From the NCBI RefSeq assembly GCF_023101145.1, contig NZ_CP073714.1:2542001-2606000 (forward strand): a stretch of 64,000 nucleotides of DNA, read 5' to 3'. The stretch comes from Paenibacillus pabuli (GTDB lineage: Bacteria > Bacillota > Bacilli > Paenibacillales > Paenibacillaceae). Shown here piece after piece: positions 52,278 to 60,947 of the stretch. Within the stretch, counting starts at the first letter, position 1, and each line of letters begins with the position of its first letter. The notes below the pieces were generated by a model. The model was not told the origin of the DNA, made no database searches, and worked only from the letters and a program-made list of their open reading frames with translations. The position numbers and the translations under genes were made by a program.

Positions 52278-53198
52278 ATGAAAAGCAAAAGGGGTTACCA
52301 TTTTATTTTATTCTTTAGTTGTTTTCTGCTGTTTACAGGGAATGCGTATGTTTGCAAGGCTACTGCACTTGGTTCAGTGGACAGTTATGAAACGATTCAT
52401 GGAACGGTACAGGGGTCCGTAAGAGCAACCTGGGTATGGGACACCACGCAGATTCAAAGTAACCCTCAGTTAGTGCTAAAGTTTGCCGCAACGAACAAAA
52501 TCAATACGATCTACCTACAGATGAACCGCGATGTAAAGCTCCCGTACTATACGGATTTCATTCGTCAAGCCAGAGAGAAAAATATTGCTGTGGATGTTAT
52601 GGATGGAAGACCAGCTTGGGGACTGACAGAGAGTCGGGGTCAAATTGCAGATTTTCTGGACTGGGTTGAAGCGTATCAAAATCAAGTAGAGCCGAAAGAG
52701 AAATTTGCCGGCATCCATTTGGACATCGAACCTCATGTACATCCAGAGTGGAAAACCAATCAAGCAAGTGTGATTACGCAGTGGCAAGGGAACGTTCAAT
52801 ATATCGTTGATCGGGCTGCTCGGATGAAGATGCCTATAGCTGCGGATTTGCCCTTCTGGCTGGACGGTTACAAGGTCCCGGGTTCCACGATGAATGTAAG
52901 CAGCTGGATGATCAGCAAGTTTGACTCGATTACCATTATGGCTTACCGGGATACTGCAGCAGCCATCTATAATGTGGCGAAGGATGAACTTGAGGAAGCG
53001 TCACTTTTGGGTAAAAAGGTATCAATTGCCGTGGAGACCAAGCAAAGCAAGGAAGGCGATTTTATTACCTTTTATGAAGAAGGATCGGCATATATGGAAG
53101 AACAGCTCAAACTGGTCGAGAAAATGGCAAGTGTTCATTCGTCTTATAACGGATTCTCGGTGCATGAGTACAGCTCATGGGAAACATTGAAAAAGTAA
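52278..53198 (+). CDS. Secreted TIM-barrel-like protein of unknown function
   Basis: A 306-residue protein with a signal peptide (basic KSKR, hydrophobic FILFFSCFLLFTG, cleavage probably after CKATA). The mature part alternates strand and helix as in a glycosidase-type barrel: ATWVWDTTQIQ, INTIYLQMN, IAVDVMDGRPAWG, FAGIHLDIEPHVHPEW, IAADLPFW, SITIMAYRD, KVSIAVETK and GFSVHEYSSW. Asp149 and Glu151 in LDIEP sit where catalytic acids occur in several barrel hydrolases. I cannot name the family; a glycosidase-like role is a guess. AGGGAG precedes the ATG and a terminator follows. Confidence 0.75.
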   Translation: MKSKRGYHFILFFSCFLLFTGNAYVCKATALGSVDSYETIHGTVQGSVRATWVWDTTQIQSNPQLVLKFAATNKINTIYLQMNRDVKLPYYTDFIRQAREKNIAVDVMDGRPAWGLTESRGQIADFLDWVEAYQNQVEPKEKFAGIHLDIEPHVHPEWKTNQASVITQWQGNVQYIVDRAARMKMPIAADLPFWLDGYKVPGSTMNVSSWMISKFDSITIMAYRDTAAAIYNVAKDELEEASLLGKKVSIAVETKQSKEGDFITFYEEGSAYMEEQLKLVEKMASVHSSYNGFSVHEYSSWETLKK

Positions 53199-53230
53199 AA
53201 TGAAATTCCATCCATCAGGCATGATAAAGA

Positions 53231-53267
53231 AGGTGCTTACAGCGGAACGGCTGTAGCACCTTTTTTT
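53231..53267 (+). terminator. Intrinsic terminator after secreted protein
   Basis: AGGTGCTTACAGC pairs with GCTGTAGCACCT with one bulged T, then seven T. It lies between converging genes. Confidence 0.88.
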
Positions 53268-53276
53268 GCATCTGCT

Positions 53277-54191
53277 TTAAACCAGAGCAGGTTCCATCTC
53301 CACTTTCTCATAAAACATTTTGCGATATTGGGACGGGGTAATGTTCTTGTGTTTCTTGAATGTTGTAATGAAGTAGCTCAAATGCTCGAACCCGACATCC
53401 ATGGCAATATCCACAATCTTGTGATCGGTATTCTCAAGCTGATAACAGGCCTGCGATATGCGATAATAATTGATATAGTCGACTGGACTTTTCTGCACCA
53501 TTTGTTTGAAAAAGCGGCAAAAGTGTCCTTCGCTCATATTGGCTTCATCTGCCAGTTCTTTTAACTTGAGGGGTTCAGGATAACGCTTGTGAATATAACT
53601 TAACACTGATTTAAGACGCTCCACTTTATCATGACTGCCAGATGGAACGGTTCCTTTTAGTGCAGCAGGTCTCATATGTTCAAACATTTGCGCAAATATT
53701 AGGTACAGGTAAGCTTTTGTTGTCATCTCGCAGGTTGGTGTCCCGGAGGCATGATCGGCGAAAATACGTTTCAAATAAAAAATAATTTCTTGTCCCCACG
53801 CTTCATCGGTTTGGATATGGTAAGGGGGGAGAACCGTTTTGTGCACGAGTGGGCCAACGAATTTCTCCTGTACAGCATCAAACGTCCGACTGCCTAACAG
53901 CTCTGGATTAAATACAATGGATGAAAAAACGCAAGGGACATCTTCTTTTAGATAACCTGCGTGAATTTCCCCCCGATTGATAAAAATGGCTTCTCCTGCC
54001 TGAACTTCTACCGTGTTCATATCTATTTGAAAAACAGCACTGCCCTGAGTCACCATGGTGAACTCCATCTCGTCATGCCAGTGGCAATCGAGAATGCTGT
54101 CGCCGTTCAACTGCTGAATATCCGGATACACACTGACTGGATACATGGCATTGCCGTGAATCCGGTCTTCCCGTAATCGTTCACGTTCCAT
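53277..54191 (-). CDS. AraC family regulator with cupin sensor domain
   Basis: A 304-residue regulator. The N-terminal part is an AraC-type cupin (CHWHDEMEFTMVTQGSAVFQI, then AGEAIFINRGEIHAGYL) that should bind a sugar. The last 100 residues are the double helix-turn-helix (LKELADEANMSEGHFCRFFKQM to GFEHLSYFITTFKKHKNITPSQYRK). AAAGGAGA lies 6-7 bases before the ATG. It is transcribed away from the alpha-xylosidase gene, and the 172-base gap holds a cre match, so it probably activates that gene in response to the sugar. Confidence 0.88.
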   Translation of the reverse strand: MERERLREDRIHGNAMYPVSVYPDIQQLNGDSILDCHWHDEMEFTMVTQGSAVFQIDMNTVEVQAGEAIFINRGEIHAGYLKEDVPCVFSSIVFNPELLGSRTFDAVQEKFVGPLVHKTVLPPYHIQTDEAWGQEIIFYLKRIFADHASGTPTCEMTTKAYLYLIFAQMFEHMRPAALKGTVPSGSHDKVERLKSVLSYIHKRYPEPLKLKELADEANMSEGHFCRFFKQMVQKSPVDYINYYRISQACYQLENTDHKIVDIAMDVGFEHLSYFITTFKKHKNITPSQYRKMFYEKVEMEPALV

Positions 54192-54219
54192 ATGAGAATC
54201 TCCTTTGGCATCATTATTA

Positions 54220-54234
54220 ATGTAAACGTTCCCA
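54220..54234. promoter_or_regulatory. Candidate cre site between araC-type and alpha-xylosidase genes
   Basis: ATGTAAACGTTCCCA matches WTGNAANCGNWNNCW at every defined position, the best cre match in the window. It is 28 bases from the regulator start and 130 bases from the xylosidase start, so it could repress either. Confidence 0.55.
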
Positions 54235-54363
54235 TAGATTGGTGGTGTTTATAAAGAAACGGATAAGAAATATCAGAATCGTGATATATTTGGTCAAAAT
54301 ATGAGAAGAAATTCGTTATTAATGTCAATATTATTATAGTATAACCGAAGGGGGAAAGAAAAC

Positions 54364-56682
54364 ATGAAATTTACTGATGGATTCTGGATGACTCGTGAAG
54401 GATACCACATTCAAAACCCGACTGACATTCGTGATATTGTGCAAAAAGAAGATTCTTTGACCGTATATGCGGCAACTAAATATATTCGTACCAAAGGCGA
54501 CACTCTGAACGGTACATTGCTTAAAGCAACGTACAGCTCACCTATGCCTAACGTTATTCGTGTAACCTTGAATCATCATAAAGGCGGAGTAAAAAAAGGG
54601 CCTGTATTTGAGCTTAACAATCAAGATACAAACGTTAACATCTCGAAAAATGAACAAGGCGCTGTTTTGAAAAGCGGCAATCTGGAAGTTCAAATCGATA
54701 AAACGAACGGTTGGGACGTAAGCTTCCAGTATGGAGGAAAACGGATTACAGGTAGTGGTCAAAGAGCGGCTGGTTACATTACAGGTCCGAGTAAGGAAGC
54801 ATACTTCCGCGAGCAGCTTGATCTCGGCATTGGTGAATACATTTACGGACTCGGGGAGCGCTTCACGCCGTTTGTTAAAAATGGTCAAATCGTAGACACC
54901 TGGAATGAGGATGGCGGTACAAGCAGTGAGCAGTCCTATAAGAACATTCCTTTCTATTTGTCCAATAAAGGATATGGCGTATTTGTAAACCATCCCGAAC
55001 GCGTATCGTATGAGATTGCATCTGAGAACGTATCCAAAGTGCAGTTCAGCGTAGAAGGAGAGACGTTGGATTACTTTATTATCGGCGGTGACAATCCAAA
55101 GGATGTACTTGACAATTACACGAAATTAACGGGTAAACCAGCGCTTCCACCGGCATGGACATTTGGGCTGTGGCTGACAACATCATTCACAACAGATTAT
55201 GATGAAGCAACAGTTAACCATTTCGTAGATGGCATGGCTGAACGTGATCTTCCGCTGTCTGTATTCCACTTTGACTGCTTCTGGATGAAGGAATACCAAT
55301 GGTCTGATTTCGTATGGGATGAAGCGATGTTCCCAGATCCGGAAGGCATGCTTGCACGTCTGAAAGAGAAAGGACTCAAAATCTGTGCGTGGATTAATCC
55401 ATACATTGCAGAAAAATCCTACCTGTTTGATGAAGGCATGGAGAACGGTTATCTGGTAAAAACAGCAGATGGCAGCGTATGGCAATGGGATATGTGGCAA
55501 GCGGGTATGGCTCTGGTTGATTTCACCAATCCGGATGCTGTTAATTGGTATAAGAGTAAGCTGGAAGTTCTGCTTGATCAAGGTGTCGATTCATTCAAAA
55601 CAGACTTCGGTGAAAGAATTCCGACAGATGTCGTGTACTTCGATGGCTCTGATCCGGTTAAAATGCACAACTATTATACACAGCTCTATAACAAAGCTGT
55701 ATTTGAATTGCTTGAAGAGAAGATTGGCAAGAATGAAGCTGCCCTGTTTGCACGTTCGGCAACAGCAGGTGGTCAACAATTCCCGGTTCATTGGGGCGGA
55801 GACTGCTCTTCTACGTATGAATCCATGGCTGAATCACTTCGTGGTGGCCTCTCGCTTGGACTTTCCGGTTTCGGATTCTGGAGCCATGATATCAGTGGCT
55901 TTGAGAGTACAGCAACCCCTGACGTATACAAACGCTGGGTACAATTCGGACTTTTATCTTCTCACAGCCGCCTGCACGGAAGCACTTCGTATCGTGTGCC
56001 TTGGCTGTTCGACGAGGAATCCGTGGACGTTGTTCGTGACTTTACCAAACTCAAAATCAGCTTGATGCCGTATCTCTACCATTCTGCGGTGGAGTCGACT
56101 GTAAAAGGTATTCCGATGATGCGCGCTATGCTGCTGGATTTCCCTGACGATCCAACAACATACAGCCTGGATACACAATACATGTTTGGTGATTCGATCC
56201 TGGTGGCTCCAATCTTCAACAAGGAGGGTGATGTGCGTTATTACCTGCCTGAAGGTACATGGACCAACTATCTGACAGGTGCCAAAGTTGAAGGTGGACG
56301 CTGGATTAGCGAAAACCATGACTTCAAAACACTGCCAATGATGATTAAGCCAAACAGCCTGATTGCTGTTGGTGCTGTGGATAGCAAACCGGATTATGAC
56401 TTTGCGGATAACGTGTCCCTTCACTTGTTCGAACTGGCTGACGGTAACTCCGCTCAAGCGGTGGTTGTAAATCAAAGTGCTGAGCAGGAGCTGGTTGTTA
56501 ACGTATCACGTAACGGCTCTGTTCTGGAAGTTCGTGCTGAAGGTGCAGGCAAACCATGGAATCTCGTGCTGCGCGGCATCGAGAGTGTATCCGGCGTAGA
56601 GGGCGGTTCCCAAGCGTCTGGTGCAAATGGTGTTGTCGTTACAGCAGCAGCAGGTGCTGGCTCGCTTACAATTCAACTGTAA
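54364..56682 (+). CDS. yicI: GH31 alpha-xylosidase (YicI-like)
   Basis: A 772-residue glycoside hydrolase family 31 enzyme without signal peptide. It has an N-terminal beta-sandwich, the TIM barrel, and C-terminal beta domains. The nucleophile is Asp414 in FKTDFGERIP and the acid/base is Asp480 in HWGGDCSSTYESM; both are offset by two from the E. coli YicI residues (Asp416 and Asp482), and the FHFDCFWMKEYQWSDF stretch is diagnostic of alpha-xylosidases rather than alpha-glucosidases. It removes alpha-xylose from xyloglucan oligosaccharides or isoprimeverose. GGGGGAAAG precedes the ATG. Divergent AraC regulator and cre site upstream; kinase and GH3 genes downstream. Confidence 0.93.
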   Translation: MKFTDGFWMTREGYHIQNPTDIRDIVQKEDSLTVYAATKYIRTKGDTLNGTLLKATYSSPMPNVIRVTLNHHKGGVKKGPVFELNNQDTNVNISKNEQGAVLKSGNLEVQIDKTNGWDVSFQYGGKRITGSGQRAAGYITGPSKEAYFREQLDLGIGEYIYGLGERFTPFVKNGQIVDTWNEDGGTSSEQSYKNIPFYLSNKGYGVFVNHPERVSYEIASENVSKVQFSVEGETLDYFIIGGDNPKDVLDNYTKLTGKPALPPAWTFGLWLTTSFTTDYDEATVNHFVDGMAERDLPLSVFHFDCFWMKEYQWSDFVWDEAMFPDPEGMLARLKEKGLKICAWINPYIAEKSYLFDEGMENGYLVKTADGSVWQWDMWQAGMALVDFTNPDAVNWYKSKLEVLLDQGVDSFKTDFGERIPTDVVYFDGSDPVKMHNYYTQLYNKAVFELLEEKIGKNEAALFARSATAGGQQFPVHWGGDCSSTYESMAESLRGGLSLGLSGFGFWSHDISGFESTATPDVYKRWVQFGLLSSHSRLHGSTSYRVPWLFDEESVDVVRDFTKLKISLMPYLYHSAVESTVKGIPMMRAMLLDFPDDPTTYSLDTQYMFGDSILVAPIFNKEGDVRYYLPEGTWTNYLTGAKVEGGRWISENHDFKTLPMMIKPNSLIAVGAVDSKPDYDFADNVSLHLFELADGNSAQAVVVNQSAEQELVVNVSRNGSVLEVRAEGAGKPWNLVLRGIESVSGVEGGSQASGANGVVVTAAAGAGSLTIQL

Positions 56683-56822
56683 TATTTATTGGGTGACATA
56701 AGGACGGTGCCGCAAGGTGCCGTCTGTTTGTCTACTGTCGTGCCATGGAAGTATGGTTCTAGCAAAGAAATGGTAGTATCATTTAGTTGCTAGAGACAGA
56801 TAAAGATAGGGGATTATATTTA

Positions 56823-57836
56823 ATGAGTATGACGAATTCAGGTTTACATCAAACCATTACAGCAGAGATGCTGCATCAGTTGGTTGAGAATACTTTTGGA
56901 ACCGCTACCATCGTGAAGGGTTTTGCACTTTTGCAGGGTGGGCTTTTTAATACAACGTATCGGATTCAGCTCGAACATGCATCGTACGCAGATGTGATAC
57001 TACGTTTGGCACCAGAGCAGGGGGATATGCCATCCGGTTCAGCAAGTGATCCGCTATTCTCGTTTGAGCGCACAATGATGTCTGCTGAACCTGTTGTTTA
57101 TGAATATTACCGTAAGGCAGGCATTCCCGCTCCAAACATTATTGCCTGTGATGACAGCGGATCGATCATTCCGAGAACCTATATGTTTATGGAGTTTATC
57201 CCCAGTAAGCAGCTGGATCATCCATCGATTTCGGAAGCAGATAAAGAGCGTCTAAATCATCAGCTCGGCGCGTATACCGCTGTCATGCATCAGATTGAGG
57301 GTGCAACGTTTGGCTGGCCGCAAGGTGATGGGACGATTAGAGGCTCGGAACATTGGTCCGAGGTGCTGCACTCTTTTGCAGAAGAGACGGCACTCAAAGC
57401 ATCACAAGTGGGGTATATGCCAGGTGTGGGGGAAGAAATCGCAGATATGTTCATAACAAATAAGGGTTTATTTGATCAGGTAACTGTTCCGGTTCTTGTT
57501 CATAACGATCTGTGGGAAGCCAACGTGCTTGTCCATGAGAAGAAGGGGCAGCTAAACATTGCCGCCATCATTGATGGGGATCGTTCCATGTTTGCGGACA
57601 GGCAGTTTGAGGCTATTTTATCGACAGAATCATCTGCTGGTTTTCATGAAGGGTATGGAAGACCACAGGATATGTCTAATGAGGGACAGGCACGTCTTCT
57701 TGCCTATCGCATATTGTCCTCTTATTTCAATGCCTATGTCCATCAACATCAGGTTGATCAGCCGGAGGCAGGACAGAAGTATTGTGAGCGGACACTGAAT
57801 CTACTGGAAGAGTGGAAGAGACTCGAAATTAATTGA
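56823..57836 (+). CDS. APH-fold small-molecule kinase (phosphotransferase family)
   Basis: A 337-residue protein of the aminoglycoside/choline kinase superfamily. ATG at 56823 is used (AGGGG 10 bases upstream); the TTG at 56787 precedes that site. The nucleotide loop region is LLQGGLFNTTYRIQL, the ATP Lys/Arg region is VILRLAPE, the catalytic loop is VLVHNDLWEANVLV, and the metal-binding motif is IIDGDRSMFAD. The acceptor pocket is not diagnostic. Its place between an alpha-xylosidase and a GH3 enzyme suggests that the substrate is a sugar or sugar derivative rather than an antibiotic, but that is inferred. It ends 20 bases before the GH3 gene. Confidence 0.78.
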   Translation: MSMTNSGLHQTITAEMLHQLVENTFGTATIVKGFALLQGGLFNTTYRIQLEHASYADVILRLAPEQGDMPSGSASDPLFSFERTMMSAEPVVYEYYRKAGIPAPNIIACDDSGSIIPRTYMFMEFIPSKQLDHPSISEADKERLNHQLGAYTAVMHQIEGATFGWPQGDGTIRGSEHWSEVLHSFAEETALKASQVGYMPGVGEEIADMFITNKGLFDQVTVPVLVHNDLWEANVLVHEKKGQLNIAAIIDGDRSMFADRQFEAILSTESSAGFHEGYGRPQDMSNEGQARLLAYRILSSYFNAYVHQHQVDQPEAGQKYCERTLNLLEEWKRLEIN

Positions 57837-57856
57837 ATAAGTAGGAGGGTTTTAGA

Positions 57857-60769
57857 ATGAATGAATATCATCAATATCCGATGTGGGACGCGACTTTGCC
57901 CTTAGAAGAACGATTAAATGACTTGATTGAGCGTCTCACAACGGAGGAGAAAATTCGATTAATTCCTACACGCGAAGCAGCAGTCCCCCGCTTGGGAATT
58001 CCCGGTTACAATGTGGGAGGTGAAGCGGCTCACGGGGTTGCCTGGATCGGTGAGGCTACCGTTTTCCCGCAGCCGCTCGGTCTGTCGAGCACCTGGAATA
58101 CAAAGCTCATGCGCGAGATTGGCTCTGTCATCGGAGATGAAGCCAGAGCATACCACCATCGTGCACCCGAGCGTCACGGCTTGACCTTATGGGCGCCAAC
58201 CGTTGATCTGGAACGGGATCCGCGTTGGGGCAGAACGGAAGAAGGCTATGGTGAGGACCCGGTATTGACGGGGGAGATGTCGGCAGCTCTTGTGAAGGGT
58301 ATGCAGGGTAATCACTCGTTCTATCTGAAAATGGTAGCGACGCTGAAGCACTTTTTTGCCAACAATAATGAGAAGGACCGGTTGAACTGTTCATCCAGTA
58401 TCGATCCGCGGAACTTGCGTGAATATTATTTAAAAGCATTCGAGACGCCTTTTGTAGAAGGCGGGGCTTTGTCCATGATGACAGCCTACAATTCGATCAA
58501 CGGCACACCAGCCATTGAAAGTCCATATGTGAATGATGTGGTCAAGGGTGAGTGGGCCATGCCTGGATTTATCGTGTGTGACGGGGGAGATTTGTCCCAG
58601 ACGGTCAATTATCACGGTTATCATGCCACGCATGCAGAATCAGCAGCAGGGGCATTAAAGGCAGGCGTGGACTGTCTGACAGACGAGGTTGACTTAGTCG
58701 TATCTGCCTTGGAAGAGGCACTTGAGCGAAACCTGCTGGAGGTTAAGGATCTTGACCGGGCCATTCGCAATATTTTTGGCGTGCGGATGCGACTTGGACA
58801 ACTGGATCAAACGGGCCTTAATCCGTATGCTTCGATATCAGAATCGGTATTGTGTGCGCCTGAACATGCCAAATTAAGTTATAGAGCAGCAGCGGAGTCT
58901 ATCGTTTTACTTAAAAATGACGGACTGCTTCCTCTTCAATCGGATAGATTGAAGAAGGTCAGTGTAATTGGTCCCCTTGCTGATGTCGTCTATACCGATT
59001 GGTACAGCGGCACACTGCCTTATCGTGTTACGGCTTTGGAAGGACTACGCAAGCAGCTTGCCGGAGCAGAAGTATCATTTACCGATGGGAATGATCGCAT
59101 CAGCCTGAAGACAGCCGATGGCAAGGTAATCTCGCTTGGGGCTGAAGGAAAACTTATAGCGGTGCCGGAAGGCAGTGCAGAAGCCGCAGAATTCATTCAT
59201 CAGGACTGGGGATGGGGAAGTCATACGCTGCGAAGTGTGAAGAATAATCGCTACGTTTCGTTAACCGAACAAGGCATCTATCAGGCGAATGCGCCGGAGA
59301 TTGGTGGCTGGTTCGTCAAGGAAGTGGTACAGATGGATTCACAAGCAGATGGCAGCAGCACGTTAAGTACTTGGAATGGATTGCCGATCGTGCTGGATGA
59401 ACATCAGGGGCAACTTGTGCTGTCCCCAATTTCGGAACAAAAAGACGAGGACATGAGTGCTTCTGGCAATCCGAATGCCATCGAAGGGACGAAGGAACCT
59501 GTTGTGTTCAAGTTGGACGTTATTGCTAACGGCATAGAGCAGGCAAAAGAAGCTGCACAGAACAGCGACGTTTCTGTCGTTGTTGTTGGTAATAGCCCCT
59601 ATATTAATGGCAAAGAGGAAATCGATCGCCCAAGCCTGCTGCTTCCGCCTGAGCAGGCCCGACTGGTAAGGGAAGTCTGCCAAGTGAACCCTAATACGGT
59701 CGTTGTCATTGTGGGCAGTTATCCATTCGCGTTGCAGGAGTTGAAAGATGTAGCTCCGGCAATCGTATACCTGACGCATGCAGGTCAGGAACTGGGGAAT
59801 GCAGTTGCAGATGTGGTGCTCGGAAATTATGCTCCTGCTGGCAGACTGAACATGACATGGTATGAGGATGAATCGCAGCTTCCTGACATTATGGATTATG
59901 ACGTTATTCATAACAGTACAACCTATATGTATCATGAAGGTCCAGTCCTGTATCCCTTTGGTCATGGATTGACCTATTCGGATTTTGAGTATAAGGCGCT
60001 TCGAGTAGAGAGGGCACAGGGATCTTCCGGAGATGATGTGCTAAAGATTGAAGTACAAGTCGAGAACAAAGGGGAACGTGCCAGCGATGAAGTGGTGCAG
60101 CTGTATGGGCACGCTCATACCTCACGGGTGAAGAGACCACAACGTCAGTTGATCGGTTTCCGGCGCATTCATCTTGCCTCAGGCGCTGTGGAAAATCTTT
60201 CTTTCGAAATTCCTGTGCAGAAACTGGCGTTATGGGATGTCACTCGTGACAGATATTGTCTTGAAACCGCCACTTGGTCAATAATGGCTGGACGTTCCTC
60301 GGCAGATATTCGTCGGACCTCAGAAATTCACATTGAGGGTGAAACCATTCCTGCGCGAGCGCTAAATCTGCCTACGTTTGCAGAAAATTACGATGCATAT
60401 GCAGGCGTTCTGTTGGATGAGTGTCAGGAAGGACGCTCAGCCGTCCGTGCCATTGCTTCAGGCGAACCGTTGTATCGTGAAGGCCATTCTTCCTGGATTT
60501 CATTCCACGACAATATTTTCCGGCAAGCTAGTGAGTTTGAAGGTCGGGTGGCAGCCTTTGGAGAGGGTGGCGAATTGGAAATTCGGGTGGAAGGTCCAGA
60601 AGGCCCGCTGCTCGGCACTTGTGTCGTTCCAGGTTCCGCTGGAACGGTCAACGCAAAGAATCTTCAGTGGAGCACAGTTCGCTGTTCCCTGAAGGCAGAG
60701 CGTGAGATTGAACAGCTCTGCATCGTTTTCAAGGGCGGTGCAGCTCTTCAGCAATTTGTATTGAAATAA
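57857..60769 (+). CDS. GH3 beta-glycosidase (probable beta-xylosidase/glucosidase) with inserted beta-rich module and C-terminal CBM6-like module
   Basis: A 970-residue enzyme with no signal peptide. The GH3 barrel covers about residues 1-330, with KHFFANNNEKDR and the nucleophile Asp242 in FIVCDGGDLSQ. The alpha/beta sandwich starts near 350 and is interrupted at about 412-545 by a beta-rich segment (RISLKTADGKVISLG, NNRYVSLTEQGIY, IVLDEHQGQLVLSP) with a fascin/beta-trefoil-like rhythm. It resumes with KEEIDRPSLLLPPEQ, where the acid/base may lie. A fibronectin-III-like domain follows from about 699 (YPFGHGLTYSDFEY), and from about 842 a CBM6-like module (AENYDAYAG, GGELEIRVEGPEGPLLGT, LCIVFKGGAALQQF). 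AGGAGG precedes the ATG. Xylose chemistry is suggested by the neighbour. A carbohydrate-binding module on a cytoplasmic enzyme is unusual. Confidence 0.87.
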   Translation: MNEYHQYPMWDATLPLEERLNDLIERLTTEEKIRLIPTREAAVPRLGIPGYNVGGEAAHGVAWIGEATVFPQPLGLSSTWNTKLMREIGSVIGDEARAYHHRAPERHGLTLWAPTVDLERDPRWGRTEEGYGEDPVLTGEMSAALVKGMQGNHSFYLKMVATLKHFFANNNEKDRLNCSSSIDPRNLREYYLKAFETPFVEGGALSMMTAYNSINGTPAIESPYVNDVVKGEWAMPGFIVCDGGDLSQTVNYHGYHATHAESAAGALKAGVDCLTDEVDLVVSALEEALERNLLEVKDLDRAIRNIFGVRMRLGQLDQTGLNPYASISESVLCAPEHAKLSYRAAAESIVLLKNDGLLPLQSDRLKKVSVIGPLADVVYTDWYSGTLPYRVTALEGLRKQLAGAEVSFTDGNDRISLKTADGKVISLGAEGKLIAVPEGSAEAAEFIHQDWGWGSHTLRSVKNNRYVSLTEQGIYQANAPEIGGWFVKEVVQMDSQADGSSTLSTWNGLPIVLDEHQGQLVLSPISEQKDEDMSASGNPNAIEGTKEPVVFKLDVIANGIEQAKEAAQNSDVSVVVVGNSPYINGKEEIDRPSLLLPPEQARLVREVCQVNPNTVVVIVGSYPFALQELKDVAPAIVYLTHAGQELGNAVADVVLGNYAPAGRLNMTWYEDESQLPDIMDYDVIHNSTTYMYHEGPVLYPFGHGLTYSDFEYKALRVERAQGSSGDDVLKIEVQVENKGERASDEVVQLYGHAHTSRVKRPQRQLIGFRRIHLASGAVENLSFEIPVQKLALWDVTRDRYCLETATWSIMAGRSSADIRRTSEIHIEGETIPARALNLPTFAENYDAYAGVLLDECQEGRSAVRAIASGEPLYREGHSSWISFHDNIFRQASEFEGRVAAFGEGGELEIRVEGPEGPLLGTCVVPGSAGTVNAKNLQWSTVRCSLKAEREIEQLCIVFKGGAALQQFVLK

Positions 60770-60802
60770 ATGTTGATTTGTTAATCTTCATGAATGATAG
60801 TG

Positions 60803-60844
60803 AAAAGGCTGTCCTGACACTGAATTTAGTGCAACAGCCTTTTT
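60803..60844 (+). terminator. Intrinsic terminator after GH3 gene
   Basis: AAAAGGCTGT pairs with ACAGCCTTTTT, enclosing a small inner stem CACT/AGTG. Confidence 0.85.
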
Positions 60845-60947
60845 GCGCTGTCATCCCAAGTGACCTTTTTTACATATGCCGTATATTCATCTGCAGAACA
60901 ACCCACAATAACGTTGTTGTTTCTGATTCTGTAAAGGTGGTTGAGGC

